NCBI GenBank assembly: GCA_964582475.1
Contig: CAZOQS010000003.1
Coordinates: forward strand, 98,681-162,680
DNA from: JAGOTP01 sp964582475
GTDB lineage: Bacteria > Patescibacteriota > Patescibacteriia > 2-12-FULL-60-25
Reading direction: 5' to 3'
DNA: 64,000 nucleotides
The position numbers and the translations under genes are program-made. The notes beneath the pieces were generated by a model. It did not search any database, was not told the DNA's origin, and was given only the letters and a program-made list of their open reading frames with translations. Below, piece after piece: positions 57,486 to 64,000 of this stretch (the stretch's first letter is position 1; every line of letters starts with the position of its first letter).

Positions 57486-59372
57486 TTAGTTGATTTTGTA
57501 GGCGGGCGAGGTTGTGCGCTGACCGTTCGCATCAACGAAGACGGTGTAGTAGCTCACACGGTAGTAGGTCGTGTTTGTTCGGTCCTGAATCGAGCAGGTG
57601 GAAGTGTTATAACAGGTGTTTACCAAACGGGTTGGAATAGACTGTTGGAAGTACGTCCCCCCAAGATCTGAGTAGGCGTCTGTGTAGATCTCGAGACGGG
57701 TGTTATTCAGGTTAACGCTGCCATTCACACGTCCGGTGAGATTTACGATCGTAGCTGTGCGGTCGTGGCTTACGATCGAGCCTTCTGTTACGACGCTTGA
57801 GTAACTGTAGGAGGTATCTGTGTAAGGGTTGGTTCCAATCGAGGCTGGGTAGACGTAGCCAAGTTCCTGACCGTTCATGTCAAAGGCGAGGAGTGCGTAT
57901 CGGTTCGTGTTGACCCAGTTACTGTCGGTGCGAAGATCAATTGTGCAGTAGTCCGTTCCGACACAGTGTTTTACGTTTTGGTTTGTGTCACGATCCATGA
58001 TCGTCATCCGGAGGTTCTGGAGTTCACGATTCGAGTTTGTGATACGGCCGGTGAGGCGAAGGGTGCGATCGCTGGTCCATTCCGCATCGAGACGACGGTC
58101 GGCCCAGAAACTTCCCTGCGTCCAGGAGTTGACGCGTTCGGAGACGTAGAGGCTTAACGGAGCGCTTTGTGTGGCGGTGTTATAGCCGTCAGAAACACGC
58201 GCGTACACCTGACGTGTTCCGACATTTGGATTGTTGAAGGTCAGCGAGCAGGTCGTTGTACCTTGGCAGGTGCCGATGCGTGTTCCATCTACGTAGAGTT
58301 CGATCGTCAAACGCTCGGCTCGTACGTTATAGCTCTTTACTTCGGCGTAGGCCGTGACCTGTTCGTCTCTGTAGACGCTGGTGTTTGACAGGCTGAGGCT
58401 AACCGTCCCAATGGTTGTGTAGTAGGGCAGGGTGCTGCCGTAGCCGTACTGAGGATAGTTTGAGTTGTTGTAGGTGTAAGGGTAGCCGTAATCCGAGTAG
58501 TAGCTCGAGTTATTCAAGCCCTGCACGGATACGCGGTTTGATCCGAGGCTGTAACCAGCAGCATCTTTTGCGATGGCAACAATCTCTTGCGTGGCGACTG
58601 TGTCGACATACCAGGTTGTGCTGCAGGTGTAGCTGGCGTAACACGTCTGGATGATTTCGTTGCGTGTTTCGTTCTTAATCTGAATCGTAATTTCGTTCGC
58701 GTTGCGGTTCGAATTCGAAACCGTCGCCGTGAATTGAGCACGATCTGGGGTGTAGAGACGATTCGTCAACGCGAGCCCAACCGTTCCAGTGAAGGTTGGC
58801 GTTGGCAGGTTTGGGGTGTAGCCCGTGCCAGGGTTTACAGGAACGTAACCAACTTCCAAGTTGTCCGTCGGGGTCTTTACGCCATTGTATTCGATGCTCG
58901 TTGAGTATTCATACGCAGCACGAATCATCGATCCGACGCGGTAATCTCCGCGGACGTTCCAAGGAAGCGTTTCAACTTTCGTGGTCCAGTTGTAGCCATA
59001 GAGTTGAGCAGCGACCTCGGCGTTCACGATAGGGCGGAGGATGCCATAGCGAGAGACGGCATAGACCGTCGATTCGGTTGGAAACTTCGCGAGCTTCGCA
59101 CCGCCACGGTAGGTGACGTTGCCACCCGTTGGAATTGCCTTCAATTCCTTATCACCGATCTTTTTCACCGTCTTCAAATCATCCCAAGTAAACCAAGTGT
59201 AGTAGGTCGCGATGTTTGGGAAGGTATATTTCTTCCCATCGTTCGCTGCCCAATAGATTGTCGAACCAGACCCCTTAATCAGGGTATTTACGCGAGCCGC
59301 TTGGGCGCCCATCGGCAAACCGACGACGAAAACCACGAGTGCGGCGAAGAGTGCTGTAATGAGATTACGCAT
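57486..59372 (-). CDS. secreted surface protein, paralogue of the 55180 gene
   Basis: This 628-residue protein has a signal peptide (MRNLITALFAALVVFVVGLP, ending AQAAR). The shared module follows (IYWAANDGKKYTFPNIATYY, ESTVYAVSRYGILRPIVNAE). Beta repeats carry the same C-x4-C pairs (CYASYTCSTTWY, CQGTTTCSLTF, CVGTDYCTIDL, CYNTSTCSIQD). A Tyr/Ser/Asn-rich stretch lies in the middle (NNSSYYSDYGYPYTYNNSNY). I chose the ATG at 59372 for the signal peptide. It probably arose by duplication with the next gene. Confidence 0.75.
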   Translation of the reverse strand: MRNLITALFAALVVFVVGLPMGAQAARVNTLIKGSGSTIYWAANDGKKYTFPNIATYYTWFTWDDLKTVKKIGDKELKAIPTGGNVTYRGGAKLAKFPTESTVYAVSRYGILRPIVNAEVAAQLYGYNWTTKVETLPWNVRGDYRVGSMIRAAYEYSTSIEYNGVKTPTDNLEVGYVPVNPGTGYTPNLPTPTFTGTVGLALTNRLYTPDRAQFTATVSNSNRNANEITIQIKNETRNEIIQTCYASYTCSTTWYVDTVATQEIVAIAKDAAGYSLGSNRVSVQGLNNSSYYSDYGYPYTYNNSNYPQYGYGSTLPYYTTIGTVSLSLSNTSVYRDEQVTAYAEVKSYNVRAERLTIELYVDGTRIGTCQGTTTCSLTFNNPNVGTRQVYARVSDGYNTATQSAPLSLYVSERVNSWTQGSFWADRRLDAEWTSDRTLRLTGRITNSNRELQNLRMTIMDRDTNQNVKHCVGTDYCTIDLRTDSNWVNTNRYALLAFDMNGQELGYVYPASIGTNPYTDTSYSYSSVVTEGSIVSHDRTATIVNLTGRVNGSVNLNNTRLEIYTDAYSDLGGTYFQQSIPTRLVNTCYNTSTCSIQDRTNTTYYRVSYYTVFVDANGQRTTSPAYKIN

Positions 59373-59492
59373 AGAAAGATAAGAATTAACCGGGAAACGT
59401 AGCATAACTAAGCCAAATTTGTCAAATGTGTGACGAGACATTTTGCCAACCCTTTTACTGTAGGAGATGAGCTGGCGGTTGCCTAGTTCCGG

Positions 59493-59521
59493 TTGATTTT
59501 CTCGGCCTGAAGCCGTAATCT
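59493..59521 (+). promoter_or_regulatory. promoter of tRNA-Leu
   Basis: TTGATT (59493-59498), 17 bases, TAATCT (59516-59521), 22 bases before the tRNA. Confidence 0.55.
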
Positions 59522-59543
59522 TGTGCAGGTTGTGCCGAAATTC

Positions 59544-59628
59544 GGGCGAGTGGTGAAATTGGCAGACACACCAGCCTTAGGAGCTGGCGCCGCAAGGCAT
59601 GAGGGTTCAAGTCCCTCCCCGCCCACCA
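59544..59628 (+). tRNA. tRNA-Leu (TAG)
   Basis: This is an 85-base class II tRNA. The anticodon stem is CCAGC/GCTGG around CTTAGGA (anticodon TAG), the variable arm is GCGCC...GGCAT, the T-arm is GAGGG TTCAAGT CCCTC, and CCA is encoded. The acceptor GGGCGAG/CCCGCCC has one A-C mismatch at the sixth pair. Confidence 0.93.
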
Positions 59629-59665
59629 AACAAAAAGATCCCCTGAATGGGATCTTTTTGTTTGG
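59626..59665. terminator. terminator of tRNA-Leu and tdk
   Basis: CCAAACAAAAAGATCCC / GGGATCTTTTTGTTTGG, whose stem begins with the CCA of the tRNA. It can serve both converging genes. Confidence 0.85.
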
Positions 59666-59699
59666 TCGATTGAGTTTCTGTGCTCCTGTCAGGTTGGCT

Positions 59700-60293
59700 T
59701 TATCCTAGTTCATAGTGTTCCAAGCATCGCGCTTCATACGTCACATTCTCCGCACTTCCCTCGACGAGTACCATCGGATCCTCTTTTGGTACGGGTTTTC
59801 CGTTTCGTAAACGTTGCGTGCGTGTGGCGTTATGTTGCCGACAGATACTGCAAACAGAGCGTGAGCGCTGCACGATCGTTTCTGGGATCGCGAGAATCGC
59901 CTGCGTGGTTGGGAACAGTTCGGCACGGAAGTTGGTGTCGATACCGGAAAGTAAGATCGTTTTTCCACGGCGAAGTTCCTCGACTAAGATCGGCACGAGC
60001 TCGGGGGTAAAAAAGTTTACTTCGTCTACGCCGATCACCCATTTATCATGGATGAGTTCTTTGATGGTGTCTAAATCGGTTGGATCGACGATCTGCCCAT
60101 CAAGTTTCAGTCCCGATTTTGATTCAAGCGTGCTGGTGCGCGTATCGATCGCGGGTCGCAAACAAATAAGTGGGATCTGCTGTTCCTGAAAAATCTGCAA
60201 ATGTCGAATAAGTTCTAGCGTTTTTCCACAAAACATCGGACCGGTGAAAAAGGTCATGCTGCCAGGGCGAAGGAGGGTCGTAGGGGAGAGCAT
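59700..60293 (-). CDS. tdk: thymidine kinase (TK1 type)
   Basis: This 197-residue nucleoside salvage enzyme has the P-loop GPMFCGKTLELIRHL, the Walker B-like GVDEVNFF and the lasso-domain zinc Cys (CSICRQHNATRTQR...ARCLEHY). The usual GPMFSGKS reads GPMFCGKT. Salvage of thymidine fits an organism that probably depends on imported nucleosides. An alternative start at MTFFTGPM would remove 12 residues. Confidence 0.93.
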   Translation of the reverse strand: MLSPTTLLRPGSMTFFTGPMFCGKTLELIRHLQIFQEQQIPLICLRPAIDTRTSTLESKSGLKLDGQIVDPTDLDTIKELIHDKWVIGVDEVNFFTPELVPILVEELRRGKTILLSGIDTNFRAELFPTTQAILAIPETIVQRSRSVCSICRQHNATRTQRLRNGKPVPKEDPMVLVEGSAENVTYEARCLEHYELG

Positions 60294-60420
60294 AGCAAGG
60301 GCGGGATACGACTATTCTGCGGGACGCGCGACTGTTCAAGCAAGAAGCGCTCTTAGTAGGTTAGGGGAGCGCGATTGGTTTAATGACGGGAGTATGAAAT
60401 ACTAGCCCCGAAATACGCGT

Positions 60421-61428
60421 ATGCATCCAAAATTTCTCGCCCTTCTGTGTTCGCCAACAACCGGGAAAGAGCTCGTGTTAAAAGAAGAGGCCCTAGATCA
60501 ACAGGAGAATATCGTCACAGGACAGCTTGTGACCGTCGATGGCTTAGAGTCTTACCCGATTCGGGGAGGTATCCCTCGTTTTGTGAGCCAAGAAGCCTAC
60601 ACCGCAAGTTTCGGCTACGAATGGAAAGAATGGCCACGCCTTCAGTTTGAAGCAGAAAATAAAGGAAAAGTGATGGAAGGCTTCACCGAGAACATGTTCA
60701 AAACGGTGACGCAATTCACCCCAGAAGAGGTTCAGGAAAAGTTTGTTGTGGAGTTTGGTTGTGGTCCGGGGCGCTTCCTTGATCGCGTCGTTGATCGCGG
60801 AGGGTTCGCCATCGGTCTCGAATTGAGCCAAGCCGCAGACGTTGCCTATGAAAACTTCGCGCAACAACAAGATCGGGTCTGTATTGTGCAAGGCGACATC
60901 TTACATCCACCATTTAAAGCAGGGGTCTTCGATCATGGGTACACGATCGGAGTGCTTCACCACACTCCAGATCCAAAAGAGGCCTTTCAGCAGTTAGCAA
61001 AAACGGTGAAGCCTGGAGGAAAAGTTACCTGCCGTGTGTATGCACGCTCTGGTTTTTACGCCTTTCCTTCGGTGCGTATCATGCGGTTTTTCCATCGCTG
61101 GTCAGAACGCATCCTCGGAAAAGAGCGAACGCGAAATATCTACAAAGCGTATGCACTCTTTTCAGCGAATATGGCGTATCCAGCCTTGGAGGCTGTGCGA
61201 AGAATTCCGCTGTTAGGAAAATACATCGCCTCCCTGACCGAACGTTTGTTTATCGTAAACGTCCATTTACCTGAGGCGCATTGGCGCATGCTCGATGTCT
61301 TTGATGCGAGCACCCCCTTCTACGCCAGCACGCACACCAAAGACGAAATTTTAGGTTGGTATCAACAAGCGGGTATCCAAGACGCCCAATCTGTAAAAGG
61401 CGAGAATACGTTTGTTGGAACGAAATAA
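60421..61428 (+). CDS. class I SAM-dependent methyltransferase with Trm112-like N-terminus
   Basis: This 335-residue protein starts with a Trm112-like beta region of about 55 residues (FLALLCSPTTGKELVLKEEA, YPIRGGIPRFV). The methyltransferase domain has VVEFGCGPGRFLDRVVDRGG and HGYTIGVLHHTPDPKEAF. The C-terminal part is basic and aromatic. This layout is common in methyltransferases of glycan or lipid pathways, but the substrate is unknown. Confidence 0.85.
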   Translation: MHPKFLALLCSPTTGKELVLKEEALDQQENIVTGQLVTVDGLESYPIRGGIPRFVSQEAYTASFGYEWKEWPRLQFEAENKGKVMEGFTENMFKTVTQFTPEEVQEKFVVEFGCGPGRFLDRVVDRGGFAIGLELSQAADVAYENFAQQQDRVCIVQGDILHPPFKAGVFDHGYTIGVLHHTPDPKEAFQQLAKTVKPGGKVTCRVYARSGFYAFPSVRIMRFFHRWSERILGKERTRNIYKAYALFSANMAYPALEAVRRIPLLGKYIASLTERLFIVNVHLPEAHWRMLDVFDASTPFYASTHTKDEILGWYQQAGIQDAQSVKGENTFVGTK

Positions 61429-61489
61429 TTGAAAAACGATCTGTAATGCAGTCTCCCTGGAAGGAAGGTTTGTTATACTATGAAAAATT

Positions 61490-62650
61490 ATGGAATTATC
61501 ACATGTAGAATCGGTTAAGAACTCAGAGAAAAAAGAAGGGCGAAATAAGTCTGTTGAATATAAAGACGCGAAAGGCAATTTAGTGTGCAAAGCGGAAATC
61601 GTGTATTCAAAAGAATCTATGCCCATTCCTGGCTCTAAAGAAGGAAGAACAGGAAAGCAGATCTTATCTTATAAACTCATAAAAGAAGTGAATGGACAGC
61701 TTAAAGAAGTCGATATCTTTAAATTGACAGGTGTCGATAAGCTCGGATACACCCATTTTGTCTGCGATGGATTCATGGTCAATGAACATTCTTCAAAAGA
61801 AAAAACGATCATCGCCGAAATAGAATCTCCCTTGGGTGTAGCGACCTTTCTCCATGAGGCTGGTCACGCAGCTCAGTACAATGATAAAAAATTTGATGGA
61901 GTAAAAGAGGAGTATTCTCTGCCAAGTCGCGCGCTTCCACTGGGCTTAGAAGGAGTCGGATATGATTCTTTGTTAAATGTTGCGAAACGTTTTGGTCTAG
62001 AGAATGATACGAGGACGGCAGCCGGGTTAAGTGAGTATAAAAGCAGTTATGATTTATATATTGATTTAAAAATGGAAAAATATAAGCTTGAGCAAAAGCG
62101 AGAGCGAATCCAGACTCAAGTAATGGACATTGAGCAAAAAACACGCGAAATAAAAATGCTCGAAGACGATTTAATTGAAAATGCGAAAAAATCTAAAGAG
62201 AATATTGCAAAGAGTCTGTTAATTATAAAGCAATTGGATGCGCTGGTTCGATTGCCGCAACGTGTACTAGAGCGAGACGCAACAAGGCGAGCGATCGAAT
62301 GGATGGAGCGTATTTTTGAGGCAAGCGGAATAGATTTGTTTGTTGAGGTTCAGGTCCCGGAGTCAATGTTAGAAGATGAGGAAATAAAATGGTACGAAGA
62401 AAAAAATAAAGCTTCTGAAGCCTCATGTAATAGCTCGATATCAGGCTTATTTGGGCGAGTAAAGAAATATGTTGAAAAAAAGACGAAAGGAATAAAGACG
62501 GATGCGAAGACGCGCTTATCCGGACATGGCCTCATGTCGTATGGAGCGGGGGATGAGCAGATGAAGAATGCCTATGGGTCAATCCCTGAGCTCATAAATC
62601 AGTATAGTTCTACGGAACAGGAGGAGACTGAATATAAGATGGCTGCCTGA
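61490..62650 (+). CDS. HEAGH-motif protein, possible zinc metallopeptidase
   Basis: This 386-residue protein has FLHEAGHAAQYND near residue 123, a good HExxH zinc site. A later ERDATRRAIEWMERI could supply the third ligand, as in families with a downstream ERxA helix. Between them lies a Lys/Glu coiled coil (KLEQKRERIQTQVMDIEQKT). No signal peptide, so it is probably cytoplasmic. The gene is clearly AT-richer than its neighbours, which hints at transfer. TATACT at 61474-61479 lies 10 bases before the ATG. Confidence 0.65.
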   Translation: MELSHVESVKNSEKKEGRNKSVEYKDAKGNLVCKAEIVYSKESMPIPGSKEGRTGKQILSYKLIKEVNGQLKEVDIFKLTGVDKLGYTHFVCDGFMVNEHSSKEKTIIAEIESPLGVATFLHEAGHAAQYNDKKFDGVKEEYSLPSRALPLGLEGVGYDSLLNVAKRFGLENDTRTAAGLSEYKSSYDLYIDLKMEKYKLEQKRERIQTQVMDIEQKTREIKMLEDDLIENAKKSKENIAKSLLIIKQLDALVRLPQRVLERDATRRAIEWMERIFEASGIDLFVEVQVPESMLEDEEIKWYEEKNKASEASCNSSISGLFGRVKKYVEKKTKGIKTDAKTRLSGHGLMSYGAGDEQMKNAYGSIPELINQYSSTEQEETEYKMAA

Positions 62651-62652
62651 GA

Positions 62653-63123
62653 TTACTTATGATACTCCTTGCCTTTTAATATTGTTTCCGCTCGGTACAA
62701 TTGTTCCAATAACAAAATACGCGCCAGAATATGCGGCGCTGTTTGTTTTCCAAACGAAACCGTTTTTATTGCATTATTACGGATCGCTTCATCCAACCCC
62801 CACGCACCCCCAATAACAAACCCAACCGTCTGCCCCGTTTCGGCCGTTTCTTTCACTAATTCCGCCCATTCCGCTGACGACAAGTTCTTCCCCCGTTCAT
62901 CAAGGGCAATATAAGGAATTCCACCTAAGGCATTTTGTAGACTCTCGCCCTCCTTTTCCCGTACCCGGTTTGGATCAGGCTTCGCCGATCCGCCCGCTCC
63001 ATCTGGGAGTTCCTTTACCTCGAGCTGTGCAAAAGGGGAGAGACGTGTGCAGAAACTGTGGATAGCCTCGCGCTGCCAATCTTCATGAGGAGAACCGATC
63101 GAAAAAATCCGCAATTTATGCAT
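62653..63123 (-). CDS. rlmH: 23S rRNA pseudouridine-1915 N3-methyltransferase
   Basis: This 156-residue SPOUT methyltransferase shows the signature GFVIGGAWGLDEAIRN and the C-terminal LEQLYRAETILKGKEYHK. It methylates a pseudouridine in helix 69 of 23S rRNA. It lies about 400 bases from the 23S gene it acts on, transcribed away from it. A 2-base gap separates its stop codon from that of the converging metallopeptidase-like gene. Confidence 0.95.
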   Translation of the reverse strand: MHKLRIFSIGSPHEDWQREAIHSFCTRLSPFAQLEVKELPDGAGGSAKPDPNRVREKEGESLQNALGGIPYIALDERGKNLSSAEWAELVKETAETGQTVGFVIGGAWGLDEAIRNNAIKTVSFGKQTAPHILARILLLEQLYRAETILKGKEYHK

Positions 63124-63147
63124 AAGAATAATGAGAGAGCTAGTTTC

Positions 63148-63314
63148 TTGACACGTCTAAATGACTTCTATATAGTACTGGCACTTCACAAGAAAAGCAC
63201 CACCTCCCACGACCTACTGATTTACTAGGGGAGCAATGGAGACACCGAGCCCGCATGAGCGCACGATGACTCCGTCATCTATGCGCGCTTGCCCCTCGGG
63301 TCAAGCGCCTTTTT
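63148..63314 (+). ncRNA. probable small RNA gene between rlmH and 23S
   Basis: A near-consensus promoter, TTGACA (63148-63153), 17 bases, TATAGT (63171-63176), is followed about 110 bases later by the terminator GCGCTTG CCCCTCGGGT CAAGCGC CTTTTT (63285-63314). The RNA of about 130 bases has an internal long stem (GCGCA, ATGAC TCC GTCAT, TGCGC). It also contains a 27-codon ORF from ATG 63236 (METPSPHERTMTPSSMRACP onward) with AGGGGAG just before it. A non-coding role seems likelier than a peptide. I do not recognise a known RNA family. Confidence 0.55.
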
Positions 63315-63331
63315 GTTGAGACGGCCACAGA

Positions 63332-63530
63332 TGAGCTCCGGACCCCCGAACTTCATCTGTGCTCGCCTCGCCACCGCGAACGAGCTGTCACTTTGACAAC
63401 GGAAGAAAACGTATAGCATATCAGTATGTTATACGTGCAAGGCATTGATAGTATTACGTGTGTACAGCACGAATACTTAATTGCAATTTCGCCATTCTGT
63501 TTTTACTGATCGCAAGATCAGAGACTGGAT
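63332..63530 (+). promoter_or_regulatory. 23S rRNA upstream region with palindromes
   Basis: This contains the hairpin ACAGATGA / TTCATCTGT (about 63347-63381), TTGACA (63393-63398) as a likely -35, and a near-perfect palindrome ACGTATA-G-CATA TCAG TATG-T-TATACGT (63409-63436) covering the -10 position. A CTGATC GCAA GATCAG hairpin (63506-63521) lies 10 bases before the rRNA. No 16S rRNA or tRNA is present. Confidence 0.5.
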
Positions 63531-64000
63531 GGTTAAAGTACGTAAGGGCATACGGTGGATGGCTTGGCAGTAGAAGCCGATGAAAGACGTGGTAGCCTGC
63601 GATAAGCTTCGGGGAGGCGGCAAACAGCCTTTGATCCGGAGATTTCTGAATGGGGAAACCCCCTCGATAATGATCGAGGACCTGCAGCTGAACACATAGG
63701 CTGTATGGAGGGAACCTAGGGAAGTGAAACATCTCAGTACCTAGAGGAAAAGAAACGAATAGTATTCCCTCAGTAGTGGCGAGCGAAAGGGGAAAAGCCG
63801 AAACCATTATAATGAACTTACACACCGAGTAGGACGCAAGTTTTACCGCGGGTGTGAGGGAGGGCTTGGGCCGCCGTTATAATTGGGGTTGTTGGACGGA
63901 ACACGCTCGACCCATGTAGAGCACGTGGAGTAGGTACTCATTAGCTGAATCCACTGGAAAGTGGAACCAAAGACGGTGATAGTCCGGTAAGCGAAAATAG
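63531..64000 (+). rRNA. 23S ribosomal RNA, 5' part (cut by window end)
   Basis: The sequence from GGTTAAAGTACGTAAGGGCA follows the conserved 23S start, including ACGGTGGATG, GATGAAAGACGTGGTAGCCT, CTGCGATAAGC-type and TCAGTAGTGGCGAGCGAAAG segments. The 5' end is set by analogy with E. coli (GGTTAAGC). The usual GGATGCCTTGGC reads GGATGGCTTGGC. Confidence 0.95.

Noticed and set aside
59544..59628. tRNA-Leu as a pseudogene because of the acceptor A-C mismatch
   Set aside because: All other stems, the loop sequences, encoded CCA, promoter and terminator are intact. One mismatch is tolerated in functional tRNAs.
1..64000. CRISPR arrays, insertion sequences or prophage
   Set aside because: No evenly spaced direct repeats, transposase, integrase or phage structural genes are visible.
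1..64000. Reassignment of TGA to glycine as in some CPR lineages
   Set aside because: Several genes end naturally at TGA (for example ssb-neighbouring and cassette genes) and no conserved protein shows an in-frame TGA.

Overview
The window looks like a chromosome segment of a Candidate Phyla Radiation (Patescibacteria) bacterium. The evidence is a compact set of single-copy housekeeping genes, many surface and pilin-like proteins of types common in these genomes, a 23S rRNA gene with no 16S gene in front of it, and short single-gene transcription units. I cannot name the class or species from sequence alone.

Layout. 1-5.1 kb: rpsT, then holA and polA on the minus strand, tRNA-Cys and a 3D-domain secreted protein. 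5.2-13.3 kb: a class A penicillin-binding protein and the replication region, with dnaN, a G-rich intergenic segment that looks like oriC, and dnaA with DnaA boxes in its promoter. 13.3-16 kb: rpmH-rnpA-yidD, small membrane proteins and nfo. 16-24 kb: trigger factor, ychF, galU and a sugar-type solute-binding lipoprotein. 24-31.7 kb: six secreted or membrane proteins with VirB2/TrbC-like (Mbov_0395-type) pilin segments, four of them cysteine-rich. 36-41 kb: O-antigen ligase-like protein, tRNA-Ser, a GIY-YIG protein, a PIG-repeat surface protein and an HD hydrolase. 42.6-46.5 kb: NUDIX, then an Fe-S assembly operon (Rrf2 regulator, cysteine desulfurase, NifU/IscU-like scaffold, NfuA-like protein, ferredoxin). 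46.5-55.1 kb: a Trm11-like methylase, rpsF-ssb-rpsR, an EpmA-like ligase, two unknown proteins and efp. 55.2-59.4 kb: two surface proteins sharing a module with the one at 38.9 kb. 59.5-64 kb: tRNA-Leu, tdk, a methyltransferase, a HEAGH-motif protein, rlmH, a likely small RNA, and the 5' end of 23S rRNA.

The main unexplained pattern is that two kinds of gene are interleaved. Core genes have little or no Shine-Dalgarno sequence, and several have a -10 box only 6-15 bases before the ATG, implying leaderless or very short-leader mRNAs. Scattered among them are eight GC-rich genes without recognisable homologues (8.1, 17.1, 19.1, 19.8, 32.0, 33.4, 38.2 and 41.6 kb). Most have a clear Shine-Dalgarno sequence, and each unit is followed within about 20-140 bases by a long GC-rich imperfect hairpin without a proper U-tract. 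This looks like a recurring cassette, either acquired DNA or a separately expressed gene class. The pair at 32.0-35.3 kb, a largely soluble protein plus a protein with about nine membrane spans, preceded by two palindromes, is the best candidate for an undescribed system.
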